From Paraburkholderia silvatlantica (GTDB lineage Bacteria > Pseudomonadota > Gammaproteobacteria > Burkholderiales > Burkholderiaceae), in the NCBI RefSeq assembly GCF_003096715.1, contig NZ_QEOL01000009.1, forward strand, positions 186,001 to 250,000: 64,000 nt of DNA, in the 5' to 3' direction. Below, piece by piece: positions 17,267 through 26,927 of this stretch. Within the stretch, counting starts at the first letter, position 1; the number at the start of each line of letters is the position of its first letter. The notes beneath the pieces were generated by a model. It saw only the letters and a list, made by a program, of their open reading frames with translations, searched no databases and was not told the DNA's origin. Both the position numbers and the translations under genes were made by a program.

Positions 17267-18253
17267 TCAGCGCATCGTCAACACCGCCGCTCCCGTGAGC
17301 CGTCCCTCGCGCAAATCGGCCAGCGCCTCGTTCGCGCGCGCGAGCGGGTACGGCGTGGTCTCGATTTCGAGCTTGTGTCGCGCGGCGATCGCCATGAAGG
17401 TCGCGCCGTCTTCGCGCGTGAGATTCGCCACGGAGACGATGCGCCGCTCTTCCCACAGCCATGCGTAAGGAAACGAAGGAATGTCGCTCATGTGGATGCC
17501 GCCGCACACGACCGTGCCGCCCTTCGCCAGCGCCCGCAGCGCCGCGGGCACGAGCGCACCGACCGGCGCGAACAGCAGGGCCGCGTCGAGTTCCTCCGGC
17601 GCGCGCTCGTCGCTGCCGCCGGCCCACGTTGCACCGAGACGCCGCGCGAACTGCTGCGCCGCAGCGTCACCCGGACGCGTGAAGGCGTAGACCGTGCGCC
17701 CCTGGTGGCGAGCGACCTGCGCAACGATATGCGCCGCCGCGCCGAAGCCGTAGATGCCGATGCGCCGTGCATCGCCCGCCATCGCGAGCGAGCGATAGCC
17801 GATGAGTCCCGCGCAGAGGAGCGGCGCGGCCTCGACGTCGCTGTACTGGCGCGGCAGATGGAAGCAGTAGCGGGCGTCGGCGACGGTGCGCGTGGCATAG
17901 CCGCCGTCGATCGTATAGCCGGTGAAGCCGGGCGCGTCGCAGAGGTTCTCGCGCCCGTCGGCGCAAAAGCGGCAATGGCCGCAGGTATGGCCGAGCCACG
18001 GCACGCCCACGCGGTCGCCGGGCGTGAAACCCGTCACGCCCGCCCCGATCGCGGCGACGGTGCCGACGATCTCGTGGCCGGGAATGACCGGCCTTTTCGG
18101 GTGATCGAGATCGCCGTCCACGACGTGCAGGTCGGTGCGGCACACGCCGCACGCGCGCACATCGATCAGCAGTTCGCCCGCGCCCGGCGCCGGGTCGGGC
18201 AGATCGGCTTCGCGCAGCCGCGGATTCTCGCCATCGAACAGCATTGCCCGCAT
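17267..18253 (-). CDS. Zinc-dependent alcohol dehydrogenase
   Basis: Medium-chain dehydrogenase of 328 residues, NAD(P)-linked. Catalytic zinc ligands: Cys in ACGVCRTD (about 37) and the PGHE motif (about 59); structural zinc lobe CGHCRFCADGRENLC near 90-105; cofactor fold at GIYGFGAAAHI about 165. Start is the second Met of MAMRAML because GAGGAGG lies 6 bases before it. The divergent phosphoketolase could yield acetyl phosphate; with an aldehyde-forming step this dehydrogenase would re-oxidise NADH during fermentation. That linkage is inference from the lxa-type context. Confidence 0.88.
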   Translation of the reverse strand: MRAMLFDGENPRLREADLPDPAPGAGELLIDVRACGVCRTDLHVVDGDLDHPKRPVIPGHEIVGTVAAIGAGVTGFTPGDRVGVPWLGHTCGHCRFCADGRENLCDAPGFTGYTIDGGYATRTVADARYCFHLPRQYSDVEAAPLLCAGLIGYRSLAMAGDARRIGIYGFGAAAHIVAQVARHQGRTVYAFTRPGDAAAQQFARRLGATWAGGSDERAPEELDAALLFAPVGALVPAALRALAKGGTVVCGGIHMSDIPSFPYAWLWEERRIVSVANLTREDGATFMAIAARHKLEIETTPYPLARANEALADLREGRLTGAAVLTMR

Positions 18254-18592
18254 CGCCATCCTCCTCGTCAGAACGCGGCTGACGCGCCGCATCGATCAGC
18301 ATAAAGCCATGTTATGCAATCGGGCCGCGCGCTGCCGTGCATTGCGCGCTGCGGCGCAGCGACACGGCAGCCCACGGCCCGATGTGACTCACGGCCGCAG
18401 GACATCCACGCGTGGCGCGCCGCGCGATCGTGGCACCATAAGACATCCCACAGGACCACGAGGGCTGCCGCCCGGCCACGCGTGCGGAGTACGTCCGCCG
18501 TGCGGGCCGCTCGCTCGCGCCACGCGCGCCGTCGCGCCGCGCACGCAGTCCGCCTCGGTCCGCCTTCCGCCGCTGCGCAACCGGAGCCCCGC
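18254..18592. other. Divergent intergenic region between adh and phosphoketolase
   Basis: About 340 bases that must hold both promoters. A short inverted repeat GCATAA-N7-TTATGC lies at 18299-18317, closer to adh. The remainder is GC-rich and I see no convincing -35/-10 pair, FNR box or sigma-54 motif. Confidence 0.55.
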
Positions 18593-21028
18593 ATGAACGC
18601 TGCCGACACCCCTGCCTACCCGCCGCTCTCCGACGACCTGCTGCGCCGCATGGACGCCTGGTGGCGCGCGGCCAACTATCTCTCGGTTGGCCAGATTTAT
18701 CTGCTCGCCAATCCGCTATTGCGCGAGCCGCTGCAACTCGCGCACGTGAAGCCGCGCCTGCTCGGCCACTGGGGCACCACGCCGGGCCTGAACTTCCTCT
18801 ACACGCACCTGAACCGCGTCATCAACGCACGCGATCTCGACGTGCTGTTTCTCGCGGGGCCGGGCCACGGCGGGCCGGCCGTCGTCGCGAACACCTGGCT
18901 GGAAGGCACCTACAGCGAGACCTGGCCGAACGTGCCGCTGGACGTCGAGGGCATGGCCGCGCTCTTCAAGCAGTTCAGCTTTCCGGGCGGTATTCCGAGC
19001 CACGTCGCGCCGCAAACGCCGGGGTCCATCCACGAAGGCGGCGAACTCGGCTACGCGCTTTCGCATGCCTACGGCGCGGTGTTCGACAACCCGGATCTGA
19101 TCGTCGCCTGCGTGGTGGGCGACGGCGAAGCCGAAACGGGTCCGCTCGCCACCGCCTGGCACTCCAACAAGTTCCTCAATCCCGCCACCGATGGCGCGGT
19201 GCTGCCCATTCTCCATCTGAACGGCTACAAGATCGCGGGGCCGACCGTGCTTGCGCGTATCGGCGACGACGAACTCGCCTCGCTCATGAAGGGCTATGGC
19301 CACGAACCGATCTTCGTGGAGGCCGAGGAGCCGGACGTGGCGCATCGCCTGATGGCCGCCGCGTTCGACACGGCGTTCGACGACATCGCGCGCATCCAGA
19401 AGACTGCACGCGAACTCGCGGACGAACACGGCAACCTGCCGCCCGGCTACGTGCGCCCGCGCTGGCCGATGATCGTCCTGCGCACGCCCAAGGGCTGGAC
19501 GGGCCCGAAGACCGTGGATGGCCAGAAAACCGAAGGCTCGTGGCGCTCGCACCAGGTGCCGCTCGCCAACATCTCGAAGCCCGGGCATCTCGCGCTGCTG
19601 GAAAGCTGGATGCGCAGTTACAAGCCCGAGGAACTCTTCGACGCGCAAGGCCGCCTCGTGCCCGACATCGCCGCGCTCGCGCCGCAAGGCGAAAAGCGCA
19701 TGAGTGCGAACCCGCGCTCGAACGGCGGCGGCCGCGTGCGCGAGCTGCGCGTGCCGCCCTTCGAGCACCACGCCGTGGATGTGCCCGCACCCGGCCAGGT
19801 GGACGCCGAAGCCACGCGCGTGATGGGCGCGTTCCTGCGCGAAGTGATGCGTGTGAACGACGCCACGCACAACTTCCGCATCTTCGGGCCCGACGAAACC
19901 GCGTCGAACCGCTGGAGCGACGTATTCGACGTGACGTCGCGCACCTGGCTCGCGGAGGTCACGCCCGACGACATCCAGCTCGCCACCAACGGCCGCGTGA
20001 TGGAAATCCTCTCCGAGCACACCTGCCAGGGCTGGCTGGAAGGCTATCTGCTCACGGGCCGCCACGGTTTCATGTCGTGCTACGAGGCGTTCATCCACAT
20101 CATCGATTCGATGTTCAACCAGCACGCGAAATGGCTGAAGGTGATCCGCGAGATTCCGTGGCGGCGGCCGCTTCCCTCGCTCAACTATCTGCTCACCTCG
20201 CACGTGTGGCGCCAGGACCATAACGGCTTCAGCCATCAGGACCCGGGCTTCATCGACTATGCGGTGAACAAGAAGTCGGACACCGTGCGCGTGTATCTGC
20301 CGCCCGACGCCAACACGCTGCTCGCCGTGACCGACCACGTGCTGCGCACGTGGAACCGTATCAACATCGTCGTGGCAGGCAAGCAGCCGCAGGCGCAGTG
20401 GCTCGACATGGACGCGGCCATTCGCCACTGCGCGGACGGCATCGGCATCTGGCAATGGGCGAGCAACGATGACGGCGGCGAGCCCGACGTGGTCATGGCC
20501 TGCGCCGGCGACGTCCCGACCATGGAGACGCTAGCCGCCGTGGACCTGCTGCGCACCTGCCTGCCCGACCTGAAGATCCGCGTGGTGAACGTGGTCGACC
20601 TGATGACGCTCGAACCCGCCGACCGCCATCCGCATGGCTTGCCGGACGCCGACTTCAACGCGCTCTTCACGACCGGCAAGCCCGTCATCTTCGCGCACCA
20701 CAGCTATCCTTCGCTGATCCACCGGCTCACGTACCGGCGCGCCAATCACGCGAACATTCACGTGCACGGCTTCATCGAGGAAGGCACGACGACCACGCCG
20801 TTCGACATGACGGTGCTCAACCGGCTCGATCGCTACCACCTGTGCGAAGCCGTGATCGACCGCGTGGACGGCCTCGCGCAGCGCGCGGCGCACCTGCGCC
20901 AGACACTGCACGACAAGCTGGCCGCGCACCGCCGCTACGTGGACGAGTACGGCGACGACATGCCCGAAATCCGTAACTGGCGCTGGCCGGCGCCGCGCGC
21001 CGCGCAGGGCTCAGGCGAAACGGCTTAA
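18593..21028 (+). CDS. xfp: Phosphoketolase (xylulose-5-phosphate/fructose-6-phosphate)
   Basis: Thiamine-diphosphate enzyme that cleaves xylulose-5-P (and often fructose-6-P) with phosphate to acetyl phosphate plus a triose or tetrose phosphate. At 811 residues it is the normal length. Recognisable segments: [30 protein letters not shown], the ThDP motif [16 protein letters not shown], and [25 protein letters not shown]. The start is [11 protein letters not shown] with GGAG about 8 bases upstream; the open frame before it is out of family. Acetyl phosphate could feed acetate kinase for ATP without respiration, which fits an oxygen-limitation cluster. Confidence 0.95.
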   Translation: MNAADTPAYPPLSDDLLRRMDAWWRAANYLSVGQIYLLANPLLREPLQLAHVKPRLLGHWGTTPGLNFLYTHLNRVINARDLDVLFLAGPGHGGPAVVANTWLEGTYSETWPNVPLDVEGMAALFKQFSFPGGIPSHVAPQTPGSIHEGGELGYALSHAYGAVFDNPDLIVACVVGDGEAETGPLATAWHSNKFLNPATDGAVLPILHLNGYKIAGPTVLARIGDDELASLMKGYGHEPIFVEAEEPDVAHRLMAAAFDTAFDDIARIQKTARELADEHGNLPPGYVRPRWPMIVLRTPKGWTGPKTVDGQKTEGSWRSHQVPLANISKPGHLALLESWMRSYKPEELFDAQGRLVPDIAALAPQGEKRMSANPRSNGGGRVRELRVPPFEHHAVDVPAPGQVDAEATRVMGAFLREVMRVNDATHNFRIFGPDETASNRWSDVFDVTSRTWLAEVTPDDIQLATNGRVMEILSEHTCQGWLEGYLLTGRHGFMSCYEAFIHIIDSMFNQHAKWLKVIREIPWRRPLPSLNYLLTSHVWRQDHNGFSHQDPGFIDYAVNKKSDTVRVYLPPDANTLLAVTDHVLRTWNRINIVVAGKQPQAQWLDMDAAIRHCADGIGIWQWASNDDGGEPDVVMACAGDVPTMETLAAVDLLRTCLPDLKIRVVNVVDLMTLEPADRHPHGLPDADFNALFTTGKPVIFAHHSYPSLIHRLTYRRANHANIHVHGFIEEGTTTTPFDMTVLNRLDRYHLCEAVIDRVDGLAQRAAHLRQTLHDKLAAHRRYVDEYGDDMPEIRNWRWPAPRAAQGSGETA

Positions 21029-21044
21029 CCGCGCCTTGTGCCGC

Positions 21045-22022
21045 TCATGCCGAAGCCGGCTTCGCGCGCCCGAACACGCGCGCGAACGCGGTGACGAACG
21101 CGTCGAGCCGGTTCGATTCGAGACAGTCGATGCCCGCCGCGCCTACCCGGCCGTTTCCGCCAGGGAACGCGCGGCAGAGTTCGTCCGCGCCGCGCGGTGC
21201 CTCGAGCGGCGCGCGCACGCTCACCGCGTAGTTGCCGTCCCCGTTCACGCTCAGCACCGCGTGAGCGCGCGAGGGTTCCTCGTTCGCGAGCACGTTGGCG
21301 AACACGCCGCGCACGCGGCGCGCCCATGGCTCGTCGGGCAACACGCAAACGCTGCCGTACTGGAGCGCGACGAGCGGCGCGATAGCCTGGGCCAGTTCGA
21401 GATCGCCGTGACGGCAACGGGCGAGCTGCCCGACGATGGGCTCCGACACAATGAAATCGAACGGGTCGGCATAAGGCTTCATCGCCGCGTACAGATCGAG
21501 CGGCGCGATCATGAGATCTTCGACGCAGTCGCCGTAAGCGTTGTAGTTGATCGACTCGCCAAGCTCGCGCAGCTGTCCGGCCTGCGCGGTGTCGAGCCCG
21601 GCCTGCTGTGCGAGCGCCTGCGCCGTGTCGCGCAGATTGTCGCCCCAGGCCGCCGCAATCGCCCACGGCCGGTAGCGGCCGGCGAGATGCCGGTCGACGA
21701 GCACGCTCGTGCAGACCTGCGCCGTGGTGTCGATGTGCGCGACGAGATTCCTGTTCACAGGCAGATCGCCGGCGTGGTGATGGTCGAAATATTCGATCGC
21801 GACGTCCTTCGCGAGCAGCGCGGTGAGCGCCTTGCGATTCACGTCGAACGAAATGTCGAGCACCGTGAGCGAGTCGCCTGGCTGGGCGCTCACGCGCTCG
21901 ACGAGTGCGATGTCGCGCTTCGCGCCGGTGATGAGCGTCGCCTCGCGCGGCCTTGCAAGCCGCAGTTGATGCAGCGCGCAGATGCCGTCTGCGTCGCCGT
22001 TGAATACGTCGAAATGCGCCAT
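21045..22022 (-). CDS. DHH-family phosphoesterase
   Basis: A 325-residue DHH/RecJ-like phosphoesterase. Metal-binding motifs: NGDADG at residues 8-13, DISFD near 56, the namesake DHH in EYFDHHHAG near 79, and a later Asp/Glu-rich NAYGDCVEDL. The family hydrolyses phosphodiester bonds in small nucleotides or oligonucleotides; the exact substrate is not deducible. It converges on phosphoketolase (16 bases between stops) and diverges from the kinase fusion gene. A DHH protein at this place is also a feature of the lxa locus. Confidence 0.85.
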   Translation of the reverse strand: MAHFDVFNGDADGICALHQLRLARPREATLITGAKRDIALVERVSAQPGDSLTVLDISFDVNRKALTALLAKDVAIEYFDHHHAGDLPVNRNLVAHIDTTAQVCTSVLVDRHLAGRYRPWAIAAAWGDNLRDTAQALAQQAGLDTAQAGQLRELGESINYNAYGDCVEDLMIAPLDLYAAMKPYADPFDFIVSEPIVGQLARCRHGDLELAQAIAPLVALQYGSVCVLPDEPWARRVRGVFANVLANEEPSRAHAVLSVNGDGNYAVSVRAPLEAPRGADELCRAFPGGNGRVGAAGIDCLESNRLDAFVTAFARVFGRAKPASA

Positions 22023-22065
22023 GTCTCCGAGATTCCATTGGGTTGAACATGACAGTATCGCGCAG

Positions 22066-22102
22066 CCTCGGTGGATTACACAAAACGTGCAATCCGCCGA
22101 GG
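22066..22102. repeat. Inverted repeat between the DHH and kinase genes
   Basis: Arms CCTCGGTGGATT and AATCCGCCGAGG form a 12-bp stem with one T-G wobble, separated by 13 bases. It lies 43-80 bases upstream of the DHH gene start, in a divergent promoter region; either an operator or a hairpin in the DHH leader. Confidence 0.5.
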
Positions 22103-22221
22103 CCCATGCAGGCCGTTTCGATCAGGGCCTTGACATGCCGCGCAACGGTCTTCCCGCGCTGGCTCGCGCTATGCTGGCCTTCATGCGTATCGCCCCGTAG
22201 CCCACGATTCCCACGATAGCC

Positions 22222-23889
22222 ATGCCGGAAACGCCGACCTCACGCCATGTCCTCAACCGTCAGCGCGCGGCGCGCCGCCACAGCCGCCTCGTGGACGCCG
22301 CGCTCTCGCGCGCCTGCACTTACGCGCACCCGGCCGGGCGCATCGTGCGCATCGAAACCCATATTTCCGTGGTGTTTCTCGCCGGGCGGTACGCGTACAA
22401 GATCATGAAGCCCGTCGATTTCGGCTTCGTCAATTTTGTGCGGCTCGATGCCCGGCGCCGCTGCTGCGAAGCCGAGATTCGTCTGAATGCGCCCTTCGCG
22501 GGATCGATTTATCGCGACACCAGCGAACTATTGATTGACGGTCGGCGCTGCAGGCTCAGGCGCGGCGGGCGCGGCAACGCCAGCGTCATCGACTACGCGG
22601 TTCGTATGCGCCGCTTCGATCAGCGTCTGCTGTTCTCGAACCTGCTCGCGCACGGCGAACTGGGCACGGCCGATATCGATGCGGCCGCAGTCAGCCTCGC
22701 CGCGAGCCATCGGCATGCGCGCCGGGCCGGACGCGGGCCGACGGCACCCGCGGCGCGCCTCGGCTCGGCAGCACTGCTGCGCGAACAGGTGCTCGCGGCG
22801 CTCGCGCCCCTCGAAGCGGATCCGAGCACGGCGCACGCGGTGGAAAGCGCCGCGTTGCGCGCAACTTGCGAAAGCGAACTCGCCCGTCTCGCGCCACACC
22901 TCGACGCACGCCGCGCAAACGGATTCGTGCGCGCCTGCCACGGCGACCTGCATCTCGACAACATCGTGCGGGACGGGCGGCGCGCGCTGATGTTCGATTG
23001 CATCGAGTTCAGCGACGCACTGCGCTGGATCGACGTGACCTGCGATCTTGCGTTCCTGCTGATGGATCTGCGCGCGCGTGGCCACGCGGCATATGCCCAC
23101 CGTCTGCTCAATCGCTACCTCGACGCGACAGGCGAATTCACGGGGCTCGCTGCGTTGCGGCTTTATATCGTTTATCGCGCGCTGGTGCGGGCCCTGGTAG
23201 CGATGCTCAAGGCGCACTCGCCCGCGCGGTCCGACGCGCAAGCGAGCGCAGGCACCGCTTCGCGCTACCTGGCGCTCGCGGCCAGCGAAGCGCGCGCCAT
23301 GCGCGAGCCCGCGCCCTGGCTTTTGCTGTGCCACGGCTTTTCCGGGTCGGGAAAGTCGGCTGCGAGCCGCGCGCTCGCCGAATTGAGCGGGGCGATCCGT
23401 GTGTCGAGCGACCTCGAACGCAAGCGGCTCGAACCCTTCGCGCCACCCTCGCTCGACGCCCTGCCGGCAAGCGCCTACACGCAAGCCGCGCTCGACGCGC
23501 ATTACGAACGCCTCGTCGCCGATGTGCGCGACGTGCTGAACGCGGGCTATACGGCGCTAGTGGATGCGACGTTTCTCAAGGCGGCGCATCGCGCACGTTT
23601 CGCGGCGCTCGCGCGTGAGCTGAACCGGCCAATGCTGATCCTGAACTTCCACGCGCCGCAAGCGCGGCTCGCAGAACGTGTCGATGCCCGCGAGCACGGG
23701 CCGCGCGACGCTTCCGACGCCGGTGCCGACGTGCTCGCCGCACAGTTTGCGCAAGCGGATCCACTCGATGCGCGAGAGCGGCAACGCACCGTCGATCTCG
23801 ATACCGACGTGGAAATCGAGGCGTTCTCGCGCGAGCGATGGTGGGCACCGCTGTTCGAACGCATGCGTGGGGAGGATGGGGAGATCTGA
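22222..23889 (+). CDS. Aminoglycoside-phosphotransferase-like / P-loop kinase fusion
   Basis: A 555-residue two-domain cytoplasmic protein. Residues about 40-330 resemble the APH/choline-kinase fold, with the catalytic loop CHGDLHLDNI near 232 and the metal-binding FDCIEFSD near 258. Residues about 355-540 are a P-loop kinase domain with Walker A GFSGSGKSAA and downstream DATFLKAAHRARF, like zeta-toxin or gluconate-kinase-type proteins. The fusion is a known but functionally unclear family (COG0645/COG2187). It closes the lxa-like cluster. The ATG lacks a strong ribosome-binding site. Substrate unknown; real antibiotic phosphorylation is unlikely. Confidence 0.85.
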   Translation: MPETPTSRHVLNRQRAARRHSRLVDAALSRACTYAHPAGRIVRIETHISVVFLAGRYAYKIMKPVDFGFVNFVRLDARRRCCEAEIRLNAPFAGSIYRDTSELLIDGRRCRLRRGGRGNASVIDYAVRMRRFDQRLLFSNLLAHGELGTADIDAAAVSLAASHRHARRAGRGPTAPAARLGSAALLREQVLAALAPLEADPSTAHAVESAALRATCESELARLAPHLDARRANGFVRACHGDLHLDNIVRDGRRALMFDCIEFSDALRWIDVTCDLAFLLMDLRARGHAAYAHRLLNRYLDATGEFTGLAALRLYIVYRALVRALVAMLKAHSPARSDAQASAGTASRYLALAASEARAMREPAPWLLLCHGFSGSGKSAASRALAELSGAIRVSSDLERKRLEPFAPPSLDALPASAYTQAALDAHYERLVADVRDVLNAGYTALVDATFLKAAHRARFAALARELNRPMLILNFHAPQARLAERVDAREHGPRDASDAGADVLAAQFAQADPLDARERQRTVDLDTDVEIEAFSRERWWAPLFERMRGEDGEI

Positions 23890-23935
23890 TTCTGCGGCGC
23901 ACACGTGATCGGCCGCGAAAAATCTGCGTGCCCGC

Positions 23936-24337
23936 TCACCGTTCCACGAAAGGCCGCGCGAGCGGCCAGCGCAGCGAGGACGCCACCGGAAAGCGCGGCT
24001 TGCGGCCGGCCGGCGCGCGCCACGGCTGCATGCGTGCGGCCATGGCCGCGCACAGGGCGAGGCCTTGCTCGCCGTGCAGACGCTCCATGGCGTGATGCAC
24101 GAGACCGGCGTCGAACCACAGCTTGAAGCGGCGATGGCAGGTGCGGAAATCGGGATACTGCTCGGGCAGCTTCGACCAGACCGAACCGGTGACCAGAATC
24201 CAAAGAATGCCCGCGAAAACGTGACGCGGATTGTGCGCCGGACGACCGCGACGACCGTCAACGCGGATTTCGTGAAAGATGGGCGCGATGCTGCGCCACT
24301 GTGCATCGGTGAGTTCCGGAGATATGCGGGAAGACAT
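23936..24337 (-). CDS. Stand-alone IS5-family transposase N-terminal domain (DUF4096)
   Basis: 133 residues. The first 85 match the N-terminal insertion-element domain of IS5/IS427-type transposases (LTDAQWRSIAPIF, GRRGRPAHNPRHVFAGILWILVTG, WSKLPEQYPDFRTCHRRFKLWFDAG). The DDE catalytic domain is absent; the C-terminus is a unique basic stretch (WRAPAGRKPRFP). No flanking terminal repeats or target duplication were found, so it is either a decayed element or a domesticated DNA-binding protein. A hairpin-forming inverted repeat occupies its leader. Confidence 0.7.
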   Translation of the reverse strand: MSSRISPELTDAQWRSIAPIFHEIRVDGRRGRPAHNPRHVFAGILWILVTGSVWSKLPEQYPDFRTCHRRFKLWFDAGLVHHAMERLHGEQGLALCAAMAARMQPWRAPAGRKPRFPVASSLRWPLARPFVER

Positions 24338-24350
24338 CTGATGGTCCCTG

Positions 24351-24389
24351 TGAGGTTATCTGACACGAAAGGACTAAAGTAGCCTCACA
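24351..24389 (-). repeat. Leader inverted repeat of the stand-alone transposase gene
   Basis: GTGAGGTTAT (24351-24360) and GTAGCCTCAC (24380-24389) can form a 10-bp stem with two G-U type pairs. It lies 14-52 bases upstream of the ATG and may be a leader hairpin or a residual transposon end. Confidence 0.4.
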
Positions 24390-24521
24390 ACGAACAAGAA
24401 AATATCGGACTATGCCTAAAAATCGAGATGAACTCGCGAGTCCGGAATCCGCACGCTAACCCGCGGCCGCAGCCGGTGCTGCGCTACACTGCGCGATTCA
24501 GGCTTCGACGGCGGATTTCCC

Positions 24522-25349
24522 ATGGCGCCTTCATCCACTTCAAAAGCCCGGCACGGCCGGATTCGCGTCGGCGTGGGCGGCTGGATCTATGCGCCGTGGC
24601 GCGGCGCGTTCTATCCCGGCGGGCTTGCGCAGCGCCGCGAACTGGAATATGCAAGCCGTCATCTCTCGACGCTGGAAATCAACAGCACATATTACGGCGC
24701 ACAGCGCCCGGAAAGCTTCACGCGCTGGCACGACGAAACCCCCGAAGACTTCGTGTTCTCGCTCAAAGCCCCGCGCTTTGCGATGAATCGCCGTGTGCTG
24801 GCCGAAGCCGGGGCCACGATCGAGCGCTTTCTGAGTGGCGGCGTGCTGAACCTGCGCGACAAGCTCGGGCCGATCAACTGGCAGCTCACGCCAGGCAAGC
24901 GCTTCGATCCCGAGGACTACGCACGATTTCTCGAACTGCTGCCAGACGAGGCCGAAGGCCGCCCGCTGCGCCATGCGCTCGAAGTGCGCGACAAGAGCTT
25001 TTGCACGCCGGAATTCGTCGCGCTCGCGCGCAAGCACAAGGCGGCGATCGTCGTCAGCGGCGATTCCGGCTACCCGCTGATCGGCGATGCAAGCGCGCCG
25101 TTCGTCTACGCCCGCATCATGGGAACCGCGCAGGATCACCCGCAGGGCTATGCTCCCGCCGACCTCGACCTTTGGGCGGCGCGCGCGCTCGCCTGGTCGC
25201 GCGGCGAAACACCCGACGATCTCGCCACCTACGCGCAACCGCTCGCCGGGAAAGCCGGCCGGGACGTGTATCTCTACGTCATCAGCGGCTTCAAGGAACG
25301 CAACCCTGCGGCAGCGATGGCGCTGATCGAACGCATCGGCGCGAACTAG
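24522..25349 (+). CDS. DUF72 domain protein
   Basis: Cytoplasmic TIM-barrel-like protein of the DUF72 (YecE) family, 275 residues. Typical segments are RVGVGGWIYAPWRGAFYP, the LEINSTYYG strand, FVFSLKAPRFAMN, the LGPINWQLTPGKRFD loop and HALEVRDKSF, which together place it with confidence. The biochemical function is unknown; a TIM-like fold suggests an enzyme. It converges on rpoN. Start chosen at MAPSSTSKAR; the basic N-terminal tail before RIRVG is longer than needed, so a later start is possible. Confidence 0.85.
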   Translation: MAPSSTSKARHGRIRVGVGGWIYAPWRGAFYPGGLAQRRELEYASRHLSTLEINSTYYGAQRPESFTRWHDETPEDFVFSLKAPRFAMNRRVLAEAGATIERFLSGGVLNLRDKLGPINWQLTPGKRFDPEDYARFLELLPDEAEGRPLRHALEVRDKSFCTPEFVALARKHKAAIVVSGDSGYPLIGDASAPFVYARIMGTAQDHPQGYAPADLDLWAARALAWSRGETPDDLATYAQPLAGKAGRDVYLYVISGFKERNPAAAMALIERIGAN

Positions 25350-25382
25350 CCGCGCGCGCCGGAAATCGCCTTGAAGCGTGCC

Positions 25383-26927
25383 TCAAATCTGCCGACGCAT
25401 TTCCGCCGCCGGCAACTTCATCATCTGCCGATACTTCGTGACCGTGCGGCGCGCCACCTGCACGCCCTGCTTTTCGAGTTCCTGCGTGAGAATGACGTCG
25501 GAAAGCGGATCGCGCGGATCTTCGGCGTTGATCATTTCCTTGATGAGCGCGCGCACCGCAGCCGCCGAGCACGTGCCGCCCGTTCGCGTCTCCAGCTCGC
25601 GCGGGAAGAAGCGCTTGAACTCGAAGATGCCCCGCGGCGTAGCCATGTACTTGTTGCCCGTGGCGCGCGAGACGGTCGACTCGTGCAGGCCCAGTTCGTC
25701 GGCGACGTCGCGCAGCAGCATGGGCCGCAGCGCGATTTCGCCGTACTGGAAAAACGCCTTCTGACGCGCGACGATGCACTCGCCAACGCGCAGGATCGTC
25801 TCGCAGCGCTTGTGCGCGTTGCGGATCAGCCAGCGCGCTTCCTGCAACTGCTGGGCAAGCGGCGAGCGGCTCGTCTGATCCGAGCGCGCGAACATCTCCG
25901 CATAGAGCTTGTGGATGCGCGCCCGCGGCTCGATGGCCGGGTTCACGCTCACCACCCACTTGCCGCGCACCTGGCGCACGATCACGTCAGGAATGACATA
26001 GCCGCCGTCCGCGCGCCCATAGTGATTGCCCGGTTTCGGATCGAGGCGGCGCACGAGCGCACTCGCGGCTTGCAGGGAGGCGGCGTCGCAGCCGAGCTGG
26101 CGCTGCAGCTCGCCGTGCTCGCGGCGCGCGAGGCGTTCGAGATGCTGCGAGACGATCTGCATGGCCAGTTCGCGATGCGGGGTGTCGTGCGGCATCGCCT
26201 CGAGCTGAAGCGCGAGGCATTCGGAAAGCGAACGTGCACCGATGCCGGGGCGATCGAGCGTCTGCACCACGCGCAACGCCACACGCAGGCGGTCTTCGTC
26301 TAGCGTTTCGCCCGGCGTGTCGCCCGCGCCCTCTCCGTCGGCGAGATCGGCGAGGTCCTGGCGCAGGTAGCCGTCGTCGTCGAGCGCCTCGATGACGATC
26401 TGCGTTGCGATCCGGTCAAGGTCGTCGAGCGGCGAGAGGCGCAGCGCCTCATGCAACTGCTCGCGCAGCGTGACCGGCACGCGCACCCAGTCGGAGGCCT
26501 CGGAATCGCCGTCCTCGCCGCCGCGATAGCTCGACGTGCGCAACGCGCCGGGCGTTGGCATCTCGGCGGTATAGCCCGAGCCTTCGTCGCTGTAGCTGGA
26601 CTCGGCGTACGAATTCTCGGCGTAGGGGGACGTTTCCTGCGCCATGCCGGCATCGAGGCCGGACTCGCCCGTGCCTTCCGCCGCCATGGCGGGGGCTTCG
26701 CCCGCGGGCGAAGCCGCGGTGCCGATGCCCGCCGCGCCGTCGGCCGCTTCGGCAGCCTCGCCGGTCTCCGAAGCAGGCGGGACATATTCGAGGAACGGAT
26801 TGGTGTCGAGCGCCTCGCGCAGCTCCTGCTGGAATTCGAGCGACGACAGTTGCAGCAGCCTCACCGCTTGCTGAAGACGCGGCGTGAGCGCCAGATGCTG
26901 GCGCGCGTGTAACGCGATGGAAGGCAT
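25383..26927 (-). CDS. rpoN: RNA polymerase sigma-54 factor
   Basis: Directs RNA polymerase to -24/-12 promoters and needs an AAA+ activator. All regions are seen: region I glutamine-rich LTPRLQQAVRLLQLSSLEFQQEL; acidic region II about 55-140; the core-binding domain; a helix-turn-helix (DELGLHESTVSRATGNKY); and the RpoN box ARRTVTKYR near 495. In Burkholderiaceae the housekeeping rpoN sits beside lptB and the hpf/ptsN genes; here neighbours are DUF72 and a BON protein, so this is likely a second paralogue. That needs a genome check. The acidic region II is unusually rich in Ala, Gly, Ser and Tyr. Confidence 0.95.
   Translation of the reverse strand: MPSIALHARQHLALTPRLQQAVRLLQLSSLEFQQELREALDTNPFLEYVPPASETGEAAEAADGAAGIGTAASPAGEAPAMAAEGTGESGLDAGMAQETSPYAENSYAESSYSDEGSGYTAEMPTPGALRTSSYRGGEDGDSEASDWVRVPVTLREQLHEALRLSPLDDLDRIATQIVIEALDDDGYLRQDLADLADGEGAGDTPGETLDEDRLRVALRVVQTLDRPGIGARSLSECLALQLEAMPHDTPHRELAMQIVSQHLERLARREHGELQRQLGCDAASLQAASALVRRLDPKPGNHYGRADGGYVIPDVIVRQVRGKWVVSVNPAIEPRARIHKLYAEMFARSDQTSRSPLAQQLQEARWLIRNAHKRCETILRVGECIVARQKAFFQYGEIALRPMLLRDVADELGLHESTVSRATGNKYMATPRGIFEFKRFFPRELETRTGGTCSAAAVRALIKEMINAEDPRDPLSDVILTQELEKQGVQVARRTVTKYRQMMKLPAAEMRRQI

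Noticed and set aside
18716..20455. 579-codon minus-strand frame opposite phosphoketolase
   Set aside because: Antisense shadow of a highly conserved enzyme gene.
22222..23889. Aminoglycoside resistance gene
   Set aside because: The APH-like half is fused to a P-loop kinase and belongs to a conserved chromosomal family; there is no reason to infer drug resistance.
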